NCBI GenBank assembly: GCA_022780965.1
Contig: JALEUQ010000053.1
Location: forward strand, 26,010-90,009
Reading direction: 5' to 3'
Source: Clostridiales bacterium
GTDB taxonomy: Bacteria > Bacillota > Clostridia > Peptostreptococcales > Anaerovoracaceae
Length of the DNA stretch: 64,000 nucleotides
Shown: piece by piece, positions 20,658 through 30,440 of the stretch
Numbering within the stretch: position 1 is the first letter of the stretch
How the letters are laid out: each line of letters starts with the position of its first letter
Made by a program: the position numbers and the translations under genes
The notes under the pieces: generated by a model
Seen by the model: the letters and a program-made list of their open reading frames with translations, nothing else
The model's database searches: none
What the model was told of the DNA's origin: nothing

Positions 20658-21887
20658 ATGAAAACTGCTGTTTTGAGTGTCGGAACAGAGCTTCTGTTCG
20701 GGCAGATTACCAATACCAATACAGTATTCCTGTCAAAGGAACTGAATAATATGGGCCTTGATGTAATGTACCACTACACTGTTGGGGATAATCCCGGCAG
20801 GCTGGCGGACATGATAAGGATGGCTCTTGAAGATGTGGATATGATTCTTGTCACCGGAGGGCTTGGACCAACGCAGGATGATCTGACCAAGGAAGTGGCA
20901 TGTCAGGTTTTTGGCGATGAGCTGGTAGTAAACGAGAAAGCTCTCGGGAAAATCAAAGAGTACTTCCTGAGAACCGGAAGAAATATGACAGAAAACAATG
21001 CCAAACAGGCTCTGATTCCGTCTCGCGCCACAGTTTTTCACAATGATGCTGGTACGGCACCGGGATTTGCTTTGGAAAAAGACGGCAAATATATTATCTG
21101 CATGCCGGGACCGCCTAGAGAAATGACACGCATGTTTGAGATAAGCGTGAAACCTTTCCTGGAGAAACTGTCGGACGGATACATGAGTTACAAGCTGCTT
21201 AGATTGTACGGCATAGGCGAGTCGCTTCTGGAAACCAGGCTCATTGATCTCATTGACAATCAGACAGATCCGACTCTGGCAACATATGCCAAAGAGGGTG
21301 AGTGCCAGCTGAGAATTGCATCCAAGCGCAGCTCCAGAGAAGAGGCGGACAAAGCAGTTCAGGACATGATAGACATTGTGTCTGAGCGAGTGGGAGAGTA
21401 TATCTACAGCTGCGATAATGAGGAACTTGTTGATGTTGTGGGAAGAATGCTTCTTGAAAAAGGGCTGACATTCGCGAGTGCGGAGTCATGTACAGGCGGA
21501 CTTGTTGCTGCTGCACTTACGGACATACCGGGAATTTCTCAGTCTTTCATGGCCGGATTCGTAACATACAGCAATGAAGCCAAGATGAGAGAACTTGGAG
21601 TCAGCGAAGAGACGCTCAGGGAGCACGGCGCCGTCAGCGAAGAGACTGCCAGAGAAATGGTTGAAGGTCTGGCAAGGGTGACCGGATGCGATGTGTGCAT
21701 ATCGGTGACAGGCATTGCAGGACCGGGAGGCGGCACAGAAGAAAAGCCGGTTGGTCTTGTATATATCGGGTTCAAATACGGCGACAAATGCTTTGTTACA
21801 AAGAAGCTGAGTACGGGAGCATCAAGGAAATGGATTAGAAATCATACGTTGCTTGGAGTTCTGGACATTGTAAGAAGGAATATATAA
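20658..21887 (+). CDS. cinA: CinA family competence/damage-inducible protein
   Basis: AVLSVGTELLFGQITNTNT...FASAESCTGGLVAAALTDIPGIS. Confidence 0.96.
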   Translation: MKTAVLSVGTELLFGQITNTNTVFLSKELNNMGLDVMYHYTVGDNPGRLADMIRMALEDVDMILVTGGLGPTQDDLTKEVACQVFGDELVVNEKALGKIKEYFLRTGRNMTENNAKQALIPSRATVFHNDAGTAPGFALEKDGKYIICMPGPPREMTRMFEISVKPFLEKLSDGYMSYKLLRLYGIGESLLETRLIDLIDNQTDPTLATYAKEGECQLRIASKRSSREEADKAVQDMIDIVSERVGEYIYSCDNEELVDVVGRMLLEKGLTFASAESCTGGLVAAALTDIPGISQSFMAGFVTYSNEAKMRELGVSEETLREHGAVSEETAREMVEGLARVTGCDVCISVTGIAGPGGGTEEKPVGLVYIGFKYGDKCFVTKKLSTGASRKWIRNHTLLGVLDIVRRNI

Positions 21888-21928
21888 CAGTATACATTAG
21901 ATGATTTATTCGTGATTTATGAAAAACG

Positions 21929-21967
21929 AAGGCTCTGCTGCATGTTGAACAATGCGGCAGAGCCTTT
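21929..21967. terminator. Strong terminator between cinA and the convergent small ORF
   Basis: aaggctctgctgcat-N8-atgcggcagagcctt. Confidence 0.85.
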
Positions 21968-22041
21968 GTCAGCTGTTAAATATATTTAATTTGACTGAAT
22001 ATTGTCAAACCCCTTTGCTTTATCAGCACGATGCAGGTGAA

Positions 22042-22266
22042 TTAATTCCTGCATCCGTACATTACATCTTCGGCTTTTTCAACTTCCTTGACAAGCTGAT
22101 TTACCTTAGCGCCTACACCCAGATCTTCGATAGGCATCATTTTTTCTTCAGCGTCTTCAATCTGCTTAGCCATATCTGCCAGACCTTCCTTGATGTGCAG
22201 ATCTTCGATTGGATACATCTTGTCTTCGGCATTTTCGATTTCATTAATCATTTCTCTAATAGTCAT
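22042..22266 (-). CDS. Small repeat protein of unknown function
   Basis: MTIREMINEIENAEDKMYPIEDL...IEDAEEKMMPIEDL...VEKAEDVMYGCRN; RBS aaaggag 9 nt upstream of ATG. Confidence 0.65.
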   Translation of the reverse strand: MTIREMINEIENAEDKMYPIEDLHIKEGLADMAKQIEDAEEKMMPIEDLGVGAKVNQLVKEVEKAEDVMYGCRN

Positions 22267-22430
22267 TTCATACATCTCCTTTCTCACAGCGATCAGCTAC
22301 CCTTTTCATCTGCAATTATTATAGCATCGGCAAATGATTTTTTGATATAATGAATCATGATGTAAGGTTTAGAATTCCTTTTATCCTGACAGTAATTGCT
22401 ATGGATTTGATTTACAAAAGGTGGTGCGAT

Positions 22431-22874
22431 ATGAAGACGAAGAGAATTGCGGCATTATTAATTCTGATTATTGCTGTGTTATCTCTGGTTTCGTGCGGAA
22501 ATGCAGAAGAGAATACCGTCATCGAGTGCCCGAAGACTCAGCAGGAGTGGGATGCACTGCTTCCGGAATATGAAAGCGTATTTGAAGGGACGGAGATTAC
22601 TTATGCAGTTGAAGATATAGATTATTTTGTGTACGCTCAGGGAGCAGATTTCAGTCAGTTTGAAGAATACTGCAGTCTGATTGAAAAGGAGTATCCTGAA
22701 GTTGTATCCGAACAGTCTGAAGATGAAAATGTCGCTGCGCACAAAGTGATGCGTGGATTAAAGGATAAAAACGGTGCGTACTTCGAAGTTACGGTTGATT
22801 ATGAGCCTGCTTCGACTGACAAATCGGACAGCACTTCTCTTGTGACAGTTCAGATATTTTACACTAGCTGGTAA
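22431..22874 (+). CDS. Predicted lipoprotein
   Basis: MKTKRIAALLILIIAVLSLVSCGN lipobox, RBS aaaggtgg. Confidence 0.75.
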   Translation: MKTKRIAALLILIIAVLSLVSCGNAEENTVIECPKTQQEWDALLPEYESVFEGTEITYAVEDIDYFVYAQGADFSQFEEYCSLIEKEYPEVVSEQSEDENVAAHKVMRGLKDKNGAYFEVTVDYEPASTDKSDSTSLVTVQIFYTSW

Positions 22875-22910
22875 ATATTGACATTAACAGATTACCATAA
22901 TAAAATACCC

Positions 22911-22939
22911 TTGACGGGAAACAAAGTATAGGGTATTAT
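22911..22939 (+). promoter_or_regulatory. recA promoter
   Basis: TTGACG-17 nt-TATTAT. Confidence 0.75.
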
Positions 22940-22943
22940 AAGG

Positions 22944-22959
22944 AAGAACAAATGTTCTT
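22944..22959. promoter_or_regulatory. LexA/SOS box
   Basis: aaGAACaaatGTTCtt, matches Gram-positive GAAC-N4-GTTC consensus, just downstream of the recA -10. Confidence 0.85.
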
Positions 22960-22978
22960 AATGTATGGAGGAAATTAA

Positions 22979-24094
22979 ATGGCAACTAAGAAAGGACAGG
23001 TCGGTGCAGTACCGGCTAATGATAGAGATAAGGCGCTTGAAGCTGCAATGGCTCAGATTCAGAAATCATTCGGCAAGGGCGCTATAATGAAGCTGGGTGA
23101 TGATAACGCCATGCTGAATATTGAAGCTATTTCAACAGGTTCAATGAGTCTGGATCTGGCAACAGGCATAGGCGGTGTTCCACGTGGCAGAATTGTAGAG
23201 ATATACGGACCTGAGTCTTCAGGTAAGACAACTCTTACTCTGCATATTATTGCCGAAGCCCAGAAGACAGGCGGCAGAGCGGCATTCATCGATGCAGAAC
23301 ATGCTCTCGATCCTGAATATGCCAGGAATCTTGGTGTAGACGTTGATGAGCTGCTTGTATCACAGCCTGACTACGGTGAACAGGCGCTCGAAATCGTCGA
23401 AATGCTTGTAAGAAGCGGCGCAATTGATGTTGTAGTAGTTGACTCGGTGGCTGCACTTGTGCCAAAGCATGAGATTGACGGAGCCATGGGAGAATCTGCA
23501 GTAGGTCTGCAGGCAAGGCTTATGTCACAGGCACTCAGGAAACTTGCAGGCATAATTAATAAGACTAACACTACAATCATATTTATTAACCAGCTGAGAG
23601 AGAAGATCGGTGTAATGTTTGGTAACCCTGAGACTACAACAGGCGGACGTGCTCTTAAATTCTTCGCTTCAATGAGAATGGATATCAGAAGAGTTGAAAG
23701 CATCAAGTCTGGAGATCAGGTGCTTGGCAACAGAACAAGGGTCAAGATTGTAAAGAACAAGGTTGCACCTCCGTTTAAGCAGGTTGAATTTGACATTATG
23801 TACGGGCAGGGAATTTCTAAGGCCGGTGATGTGCTTGACTGTGCCGTGGAAGCCAAGATTATTGATAAGGCGGGCTCATGGTACAGCTTTGAAGGTGAGA
23901 GAATCGGACAGGGTCGAGAGAACGTTAAGAAGTTCCTTGAAGAAAACTTCGACGTTATGGAGAAGGTTGAAGGTCTGCTGCTTGACTCAATCAAGAAGGA
24001 CAGAGAGAAACAGGAACCTGTCGAAGAGGAGATTGCAGATATTCTCAGTGATGAAGAGTTTTTCATTGATGAGGACGGTGTTATCATCGAATAG
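22979..24094 (+). CDS. recA: Recombinase RecA
   Basis: [38 protein letters not shown]. Confidence 0.99.
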   Translation: MATKKGQVGAVPANDRDKALEAAMAQIQKSFGKGAIMKLGDDNAMLNIEAISTGSMSLDLATGIGGVPRGRIVEIYGPESSGKTTLTLHIIAEAQKTGGRAAFIDAEHALDPEYARNLGVDVDELLVSQPDYGEQALEIVEMLVRSGAIDVVVVDSVAALVPKHEIDGAMGESAVGLQARLMSQALRKLAGIINKTNTTIIFINQLREKIGVMFGNPETTTGGRALKFFASMRMDIRRVESIKSGDQVLGNRTRVKIVKNKVAPPFKQVEFDIMYGQGISKAGDVLDCAVEAKIIDKAGSWYSFEGERIGQGRENVKKFLEENFDVMEKVEGLLLDSIKKDREKQEPVEEEIADILSDEEFFIDEDGVIIE

Positions 24095-24170
24095 ATGCCG
24101 GAGATGTACATTTACACCTGATGCGTATGTGTATCCATATGGTGGAAACCATTTGTAATTTATTGTATTT

Positions 24171-24206
24171 AAAATTCACTGAAATATTGCAGTTTCAGTG
24201 AATTTT
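24171..24206 (+). terminator. Terminator after recA
   Basis: aaaattcactgaaa-N8-tttcagtgaatttt. Confidence 0.75.
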
Positions 24207-24210
24207 ACAC

Positions 24211-24239
24211 TTTACAAACCATCTTTGATAGTGTAATAT
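24211..24239 (+). promoter_or_regulatory. rplU promoter
   Basis: TTTACA-17-TAATAT. Confidence 0.65.
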
Positions 24240-24245
24240 ATTGTG

Positions 24246-24335
24246 ATGTAAGCCGCTCGAAGTGGGCCCAATTAAAGGTTTGCAAACGGTGAACCTGCCT
24301 ACCGTAGGCGAGACTGGATAGAGGAGGTAATTATC
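24246..24335 (+). ncRNA. L21 ribosomal protein leader
   Basis: gtaagccgctcgaagtgggccc...aaaggtttgcaaacggtgaacctgcctaccgtaggcgagact immediately upstream of rplU; resembles the Firmicutes L21 leader. Confidence 0.7.
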
Positions 24336-24338
24336 TAA

Positions 24339-24839
24339 ATGTATGCAATTATTGAAACTGGCGGCAAGCAGTACAAGGTAGAGAACGGCGACAGAGTTGT
24401 TGTTGAAAAGCTGAACGTTGCTGACGGCGAAGCAGTAGTATTTGACAAGGTACTTGTTCTGGCAGATGAAGCCGGCGTTAAGGTTGGAACTCCTTACGTT
24501 GAAGGCGTTACAGTTGAAGGAACAGCTGTTGAAACGGGCAAGGGCAAGAAGGTTGTAATCTTCAAGTACAAGGCTAAGAAGGACTACAGAAAGAAGCAGG
24601 GTCACAGACAGCCATACACAATGGTTGAGATTAACTCAATCGGCGGTGTTAAGGCAGCACCTGCAGTAGAAGCACCTGCAGCTGAAGCTCCTGAAGCAGA
24701 AGCAGCAGAAACTGAAAAGCCTGCATTAAAGTCAATGAAGAAGGCTGAGCTCATCGAATTCGCTAAGGCAAACAACATCGAAGTTGATGAGAAGGCACTT
24801 AAGGCAGACATTCTTGAAACAATAGAAGCTGCACTTTAA
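24339..24839 (+). CDS. rplU: 50S ribosomal protein L21 with C-terminal extension
   Basis: [25 protein letters not shown]...[10 protein letters not shown]; extra ~60 aa Ala/Glu linker and small helical domain. Confidence 0.96.
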   Translation: MYAIIETGGKQYKVENGDRVVVEKLNVADGEAVVFDKVLVLADEAGVKVGTPYVEGVTVEGTAVETGKGKKVVIFKYKAKKDYRKKQGHRQPYTMVEINSIGGVKAAPAVEAPAAEAPEAEAAETEKPALKSMKKAELIEFAKANNIEVDEKALKADILETIEAAL

Positions 24840-24886
24840 TTAGAAATTGTAACCTGATTGATGATAAACAAGGAGGTGTCTGATCC

Positions 24887-25147
24887 ATGGCAAGTAAGAA
24901 AGGTGTAGGTAGCTCGAAGAACGGTCGTGACAGTGAGTCGAAACGATTAGGCGTTAAGACTGGTGATGGTCAGTTCGTAAGTGCCGGTAGCATCCTGGTT
25001 AGACAGAGAGGAACTAAGTTCCATCCTGGCAACAACGTAGGCATCGGCGGCGACGATACTTTATTTGCAAAGATTGACGGAGCTGTTAAGTTCGAAAGAA
25101 AAGATAAGACAAGAAAACAGGTAAGCGTATATCCTAAGGAAGCGTAA
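24887..25147 (+). CDS. rpmA: 50S ribosomal protein L27
   Basis: [24 protein letters not shown]. Confidence 0.98.
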   Translation: MASKKGVGSSKNGRDSESKRLGVKTGDGQFVSAGSILVRQRGTKFHPGNNVGIGGDDTLFAKIDGAVKFERKDKTRKQVSVYPKEA

Positions 25148-25156
25148 GAATGTTTT

Positions 25157-25181
25157 AGCCCCTTTAACGAGGGGCTTTTTT
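25157..25181 (+). terminator. Terminator after rpmA
   Basis: agcccc-N8-ggggct-ttttt. Confidence 0.85.
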
Positions 25182-25260
25182 ATTGATATGAGTCATGCAA
25201 TAAGTTAAAATAATTATGTATGTATATTTGTAGATTTTTCCCTTAATTATAGGAGGATTC

Positions 25261-26559
25261 ATGTTAGTAGACAGAGCCAAAATTACAATTAAATCAGGAA
25301 AAGGCGGCGATGGAGCTGTTACATTCAGACATGACCCATACGTACCGGATGGCGGTCCAGATGGCGGTGACGGCGGAAGAGGCGGCGATGTAATTTTTGA
25401 AGCCGATGAGAATCTCAGAACCCTGATGGACTTCAGATATAAAAGAAAATACGAGGCAGAGGACGGACAGAACGGAATGAAGAGAAAGCGCTACGGCAAG
25501 TCCGGAGAAAACCTTGTAATCAAGGTGCCTGTGGGAACTGTTGTCATTGACGAAGAATCAGGACTTGTAATGCGTGACCTTAAGGAGCACGGACAATCTT
25601 TTGTGGCTGCAAGAGGCGGTAAAGGCGGCAAGGGTAATGTAAAGTATGCTACTTCTACACGACAGGCTCCAAATTTCGCCGAAGCAGGAGGCTTCGCCAA
25701 GGAAAGGAACATCATTCTCGAAATGAAGATGATTGCGGATGTGGGACTTGTCGGTTTCCCGAATGTGGGCAAATCAACACTTCTCAGTGTAGCTACAAGC
25801 GCCAAACCTAAGATTGCAAATTATCATTTCACTACCATCGATCCTAATCTTGGTGTTGTGAAGCTTTATGATACAAGTTTCGTCATGGCTGACATAGCAG
25901 GAATCATCGAAGGAGCCAGCGAGGGCGCCGGCCTGGGATTCAGATTTCTCAAACACATCGAAAGAACCAAGGTTCTCATTCATGTAGTGGATGTTTCTGG
26001 CAGTGAAGGAAGAAACCCAATTGAGGATTTTGACAAGATTAACAGAGAACTGGAACAGTATAATCCGGCATTGTTGAGAAAGCCTCAGATTGTTGCTGCA
26101 AACAAGATAGACATTAACGGTGATGATGATCCCGTGTATCTGGAGTTCAAAGAATATGTTGAGTCGAAGGGGTACAAAGTGTTCCCAATGTCAGCTCCGA
26201 TTAATATAGGCGTCAAGGAGATACTCAGCGAAGCAGCTCTCAAACTTCAGGAAGTTCTTGCTAATCCTGAACCTGAAGAAGAATACGAAATGTTTGATTT
26301 TGAGAAGGATGATCAGGATCCGGACTACAGAACAGTATATCCGTCATTTAATGGAAGAGAATACATCCTTGAGGGTAAGCAGCTGACTAAAATCTTCAAC
26401 TCCACAAACTTTGAAGACTTCGGTTCGCTTAGATATCTTTACAAATATATTGAGAAATCAGGCGCCATTGACGCTCTCAAAGAGATGGGGCTTGAAGACG
26501 GAGATGTTATCAAAATTCAGGATTTTGAACTTGAATACTTTGATGAAGACTATTTCTAG
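25261..26559 (+). CDS. obgE: GTPase Obg
   Basis: FVDRAKITIKSGKGGDGAVTFRHDPYVPDGGPDGGDGGRGG-type N-term, GFPNVGKSTLL, OCT domain. Confidence 0.98.
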   Translation: MLVDRAKITIKSGKGGDGAVTFRHDPYVPDGGPDGGDGGRGGDVIFEADENLRTLMDFRYKRKYEAEDGQNGMKRKRYGKSGENLVIKVPVGTVVIDEESGLVMRDLKEHGQSFVAARGGKGGKGNVKYATSTRQAPNFAEAGGFAKERNIILEMKMIADVGLVGFPNVGKSTLLSVATSAKPKIANYHFTTIDPNLGVVKLYDTSFVMADIAGIIEGASEGAGLGFRFLKHIERTKVLIHVVDVSGSEGRNPIEDFDKINRELEQYNPALLRKPQIVAANKIDINGDDDPVYLEFKEYVESKGYKVFPMSAPINIGVKEILSEAALKLQEVLANPEPEEEYEMFDFEKDDQDPDYRTVYPSFNGREYILEGKQLTKIFNSTNFEDFGSLRYLYKYIEKSGAIDALKEMGLEDGDVIKIQDFELEYFDEDYF

Positions 26560-26576
26560 AAAAAACGGGAGAATAT

Positions 26577-27131
26577 ATGGGAACAGTTTTTGAGAAGCAT
26601 CCATCAGAAAATGAATGCAGAGAACTCTGGAACAGGTACGACACACCTTTGCACATTCGCAAGCATTGCATGGCGGTAGCTCGAGTTGCATACGCAATTG
26701 CAGCAGAGCTGAACAGAAACGGGTTCGAACTTGATCTGGAACTTATAATGGCTGCAGGATTAACCCATGATTTGGTGAGACTGACAGACAGGCACGACCT
26801 GGAAGGAGCCAGAATAATGAACGAGCTGGGGTATACCCAGGAAGCGGAAATAATAAGAGTTCATATGATGTATTCGGCTTTTTCGCCAATCAGGTTTATA
26901 AATGAGACGGACCTTGTGTGTCTGGGTGACAGATGTGTCATCGAGCATGAGTACGTGGGCGTCGAAAAAAGATACCAGTACATTATCGACAAGGCAATAA
27001 GTCACGGTCATCCTGAGGCTGCTGCGAAAGTTGGGCAGCTGAAGCAGGACGTAATAAGACTTGTAGATGAAATTGAGTCGGTGACAGGCAAGACAATGGA
27101 AGAAATAACAAAGGATATCGTTATAGAATGA
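26577..27131 (+). CDS. HD-domain protein
   Basis: HIRKHCMAVARVAYAIAAEL...AAGLTHDLVRL. Confidence 0.8.
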   Translation: MGTVFEKHPSENECRELWNRYDTPLHIRKHCMAVARVAYAIAAELNRNGFELDLELIMAAGLTHDLVRLTDRHDLEGARIMNELGYTQEAEIIRVHMMYSAFSPIRFINETDLVCLGDRCVIEHEYVGVEKRYQYIIDKAISHGHPEAAAKVGQLKQDVIRLVDEIESVTGKTMEEITKDIVIE

Positions 27132-29002
27132 TAATTGATAAAGAACTGGACAGAATTTTAAAGAAGGTTGAAAAGCCTGCAAGGTACATTGGAGGCGAAG
27201 TAAACAGCGTTATAAAGAACCCTGCAGACGTTTCTGTCAGGGTCGGTTTCGCTTTCCCTGATACATACGAGATAGGCATGTCCTACATGGGACTGCAGAT
27301 TCTCTATAACATACTTAACAAGAACCCTGACATTTACTGCGAGCGAATATTTGCACCTGCACCAGACATGGAAAAAATCATGCGCGAAGAAGGCAGGAAA
27401 CTTTTCACGCTTGAGACATTCACTCCAATTGATGAGATGGACATAATCGGGTTCACACTTCAGTATGAAATGGCCTTTACAAACATACTGAACATGCTTG
27501 ATTTAGGTGGTGTGCCTGTGAAAAGCTGTGACCGAGGGGAGGATGACCCCATTGTTGCAGCCGGCGGACCGTGCGCATACAATCCGGAGCCTCTTGCTGA
27601 TTTCGTTGACATGTTCATAATAGGTGACGGTGAAGAACTTCTGGAACAGGTTGCTTTAATGCGTGCAGAGTACAGCAGCAGAGAAGAATATCTCAGAGCA
27701 TGTTCACAGCTGGACGGCATATATATTCCTGCATTTTATGATGTGAAATACAATGACGATGGTACAGTGAAAGAGTATGTGAAGCTGTATGATAAGGCTC
27801 CTGACAGAGTTAGGAGAGCAGTTGTGACAGATTTGGACAGCGCTGAATTCCCTACTGAGAACATCGTTCCGTTCATTGATACAGTTCATGACAGAGCTGT
27901 GGTTGAAACTTTCAGAGGATGCACCAGAGGATGCAGATTCTGCCAGGCAGGGATGATATACAGACCGGTGAGAGAGCGAAGACCTGACACAATCAAGGAA
28001 ATTGTCAGGGAACAGCTTAAGAATACCGGTCATGAAGAGCTTTCGCTTCTCAGCTTATCTACCAGTGATTACTCGCGATTTGAGGACCTTGCCATGGACC
28101 TTATGGGCATGTGCAAGGCACAGAACGTATCGCTGTCGCTGCCTTCGCTGAGACTTGACTCGTTTTCATTTAATGTGCTTAATGAAATTCAGGGTTATCG
28201 TAAGTCGGGGCTGACCTTTGCACCTGAGGCAGGCAGTCAGAGACTTAGAGATGTTATTAACAAGAACATTACAGAAGAAAATATATACAGTGCAGTTGAA
28301 CAGGCTATTGAGCTTGGATGGGAAACTATCAAGCTGTATTTCATGGACGGATTACCGGGTGAAACCTTCGAAGATCTGGATGGAATCGCAAACATTGCCA
28401 GAAACATTCTGGATATAAATTTCAGAATACGCGGACGAAAGGGCGGAAGATTTCGTGTTACCGTGAGCGTGTCAAACTTTGTGCCAAAGGCGCACACTCC
28501 TTTCCAGTGGGCTGGACAAGATAGACCGGAGATGCTTCGTGAGAAGCACAATTATCTCAGTGAAAGACTGCATGTGAAAGGCATTACTTTCAATTATCAT
28601 GAGACAGAGACAAGCAATCTGGAAGCAATCATCGCAAGAGGCGACCGCAAGGTGGGGAAGCTTATTTACCGTGCATGGCAGCTGGGATGCAGATTTGATG
28701 CGTGGACAGAACATCACAGAGGAGATTTGTGGCAGCAGGCCATGGATGAAACCGGAGTGACTCCTGAGTTTTATGCATACAGAGAACGTTCATATGACGA
28801 AATGCTTCCGTGGGAAATAATCGATCCTCTGATTGAACGTGATTTCCTGATTAGAGAGAACGAGAAAGCTAAGGAGGCACAGGTGACACACGACTGCAGA
28901 CTTGGATGCGTCGGATGCGGAATGAACAAGCATGCCCAGTGCTTCCACAGTGCAGATGAGGATATGCTGAAGCATATCGGGAAGGAGGCGGCAAGTGGCT
29001 AA
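27128..29002 (+). CDS. TIGR03960-type B12-binding-domain/radical SAM protein
   Basis: FRGCTRGCRFCQAGMIYRPVRER radical SAM motif; N-term FAFPDTYEIGMSYMGLQILYNILN. Confidence 0.9.
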   Translation: MIIDKELDRILKKVEKPARYIGGEVNSVIKNPADVSVRVGFAFPDTYEIGMSYMGLQILYNILNKNPDIYCERIFAPAPDMEKIMREEGRKLFTLETFTPIDEMDIIGFTLQYEMAFTNILNMLDLGGVPVKSCDRGEDDPIVAAGGPCAYNPEPLADFVDMFIIGDGEELLEQVALMRAEYSSREEYLRACSQLDGIYIPAFYDVKYNDDGTVKEYVKLYDKAPDRVRRAVVTDLDSAEFPTENIVPFIDTVHDRAVVETFRGCTRGCRFCQAGMIYRPVRERRPDTIKEIVREQLKNTGHEELSLLSLSTSDYSRFEDLAMDLMGMCKAQNVSLSLPSLRLDSFSFNVLNEIQGYRKSGLTFAPEAGSQRLRDVINKNITEENIYSAVEQAIELGWETIKLYFMDGLPGETFEDLDGIANIARNILDINFRIRGRKGGRFRVTVSVSNFVPKAHTPFQWAGQDRPEMLREKHNYLSERLHVKGITFNYHETETSNLEAIIARGDRKVGKLIYRAWQLGCRFDAWTEHHRGDLWQQAMDETGVTPEFYAYRERSYDEMLPWEIIDPLIERDFLIRENEKAKEAQVTHDCRLGCVGCGMNKHAQCFHSADEDMLKHIGKEAASG

Positions 29003-29675
29003 ATACCTGATGGAGTTCTCCAAGAGGGGGACAATATGCTATACATCGCATCTGGATATGATGAGACTGTTCCAGCGAATCTTCAAGCGTGCCGGAATCG
29101 GACTTGCATTTTCGCAGGGATTCAATCCCCATCCCAAGATGAGCTTCGCACAGCCGCTTTCTCTGGGATACGAAGGAATGGAAGAATTCATAGAATTTGA
29201 AACTGCAGTCGATATAAATCCGGATGAAATATTCGCAAAAGTGTCAGCGATTATGGCAGATGGTATTGATATCAAATACTGCAAGTATCTTAATACCGGC
29301 AGCAGGACATTGTCTGCAATGACTGTTGCGGCACTTTATACTGCCAGAGTTCCGGCAGCAGAACCTTTAGACGGGGAAATGCTTGTTAAGGAGTATTTGG
29401 AACAGGAAAAAATCATAACCCTTAAAAGACAAAAAAAGAAAAAGGAACTTAAGGAAGTTGATATAAAGCCAATGATTCAGAGGCTGAACTTCAGCTGGAG
29501 CGAAGGTGTGCTTACAATGAGGATGCTTCTTGATCAGGGCAGTACATCAAATCTAAGCCCGGAACTGGTGCTTAATACTTTCCTTCCTTTCGCGGGAATA
29601 GATGCGGATAGAAGTGAAATAACCATGACAAGAGAAAAAATAATATTTTCCAATCCGGAAATAACTGAACAATAG
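28995..29675 (+). CDS. TIGR03936/DUF2344 radical-SAM-associated protein
   Basis: YLMEFSKRGTICYTSHLDMMRLFQRIFKRAGIGLAFSQGFNPHPKMSFAQPLSLG. Confidence 0.9.
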   Translation: MAKYLMEFSKRGTICYTSHLDMMRLFQRIFKRAGIGLAFSQGFNPHPKMSFAQPLSLGYEGMEEFIEFETAVDINPDEIFAKVSAIMADGIDIKYCKYLNTGSRTLSAMTVAALYTARVPAAEPLDGEMLVKEYLEQEKIITLKRQKKKKELKEVDIKPMIQRLNFSWSEGVLTMRMLLDQGSTSNLSPELVLNTFLPFAGIDADRSEITMTREKIIFSNPEITEQ

Positions 29676-29685
29676 TCTTATAAAT

Positions 29686-29711
29686 CAGGGCAGCGCGTGA
29701 GCGCTGCCCTG
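29686..29711. terminator. Terminator between convergent genes
   Basis: cagggcagcgc-gtga-gcgctgccctg perfect 11-bp stem. Confidence 0.75.
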
Positions 29712-29720
29712 AATCTATAT

Positions 29721-30284
29721 CTACATGAAACTGTTTATAAGTGCCGCTGCCTTGTCGATACCATTAGTGGACTTGACAGCGCCTTCATCGTATATGCCTG
29801 TAACGAGGACTTCTCCTGCAATTTCGGCATTCATGATCTCCATGGATTTCCTGAATTCAAATCTGATTCCCTCAAGGGTTTCAGGATCATCATCTCCGCA
29901 GCATGTAATGAGAGCTGCCTTCTTTCCTTCAAATTTTTTCTCAATGCCAACGTAGAATGAATAGCATTTATCAATCAGAGATTTGACTGAAGCAGGCATT
30001 CCGTACCAGTAAACCGGAGCAGCTATAACAATTCCGTCAGCTTCAAGAATGGAATTGGCGACTTTGTTGAAGTCATCGTCAAATGAACATGGCTTGCCAG
30101 TGCTGAAGCATGTATCACATGCATGGCAAGGTCCGATATTAAGTTCTGCAGCATCAATCTTTTCTATAGATACCTGTTGCCCTGTGGCAAGCGCCTTGAT
30201 ATAAGCCGCACCTTCAAACGAAGCGGCCATTCTCTTGGTATTTGAGTCATTGCGCGCACTGCCTGTAATAATCACAATTTTCAT
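29721..30284 (-). CDS. Flavodoxin-fold NAD(P)H-dependent FMN reductase
   Basis: MKIVIITGSARNDSNTKRMAASF...VIAAPVYWYGMPASVKSLIDKCYSF. Confidence 0.88.
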   Translation of the reverse strand: MKIVIITGSARNDSNTKRMAASFEGAAYIKALATGQQVSIEKIDAAELNIGPCHACDTCFSTGKPCSFDDDFNKVANSILEADGIVIAAPVYWYGMPASVKSLIDKCYSFYVGIEKKFEGKKAALITCCGDDDPETLEGIRFEFRKSMEIMNAEIAGEVLVTGIYDEGAVKSTNGIDKAAALINSFM

Positions 30285-30440
30285 AGTGAACAGTCCTCCC
30301 TGCAAAAGTATAATCAACAATATTTTATCACATATGCTGCGAAAAATAAAATGGCAAAAAATAACAGTAATATATTGACAATTATTACCACTAAATGTAA
30401 AATAATGGCAAGTCGAAAGTAAGTAGTAAAGGAGAACGAG

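Noticed and set aside
29697-29960. Plus-strand ORF 87 aa
   Set aside because: Antisense to the flavodoxin-fold reductase and begins in the terminator.
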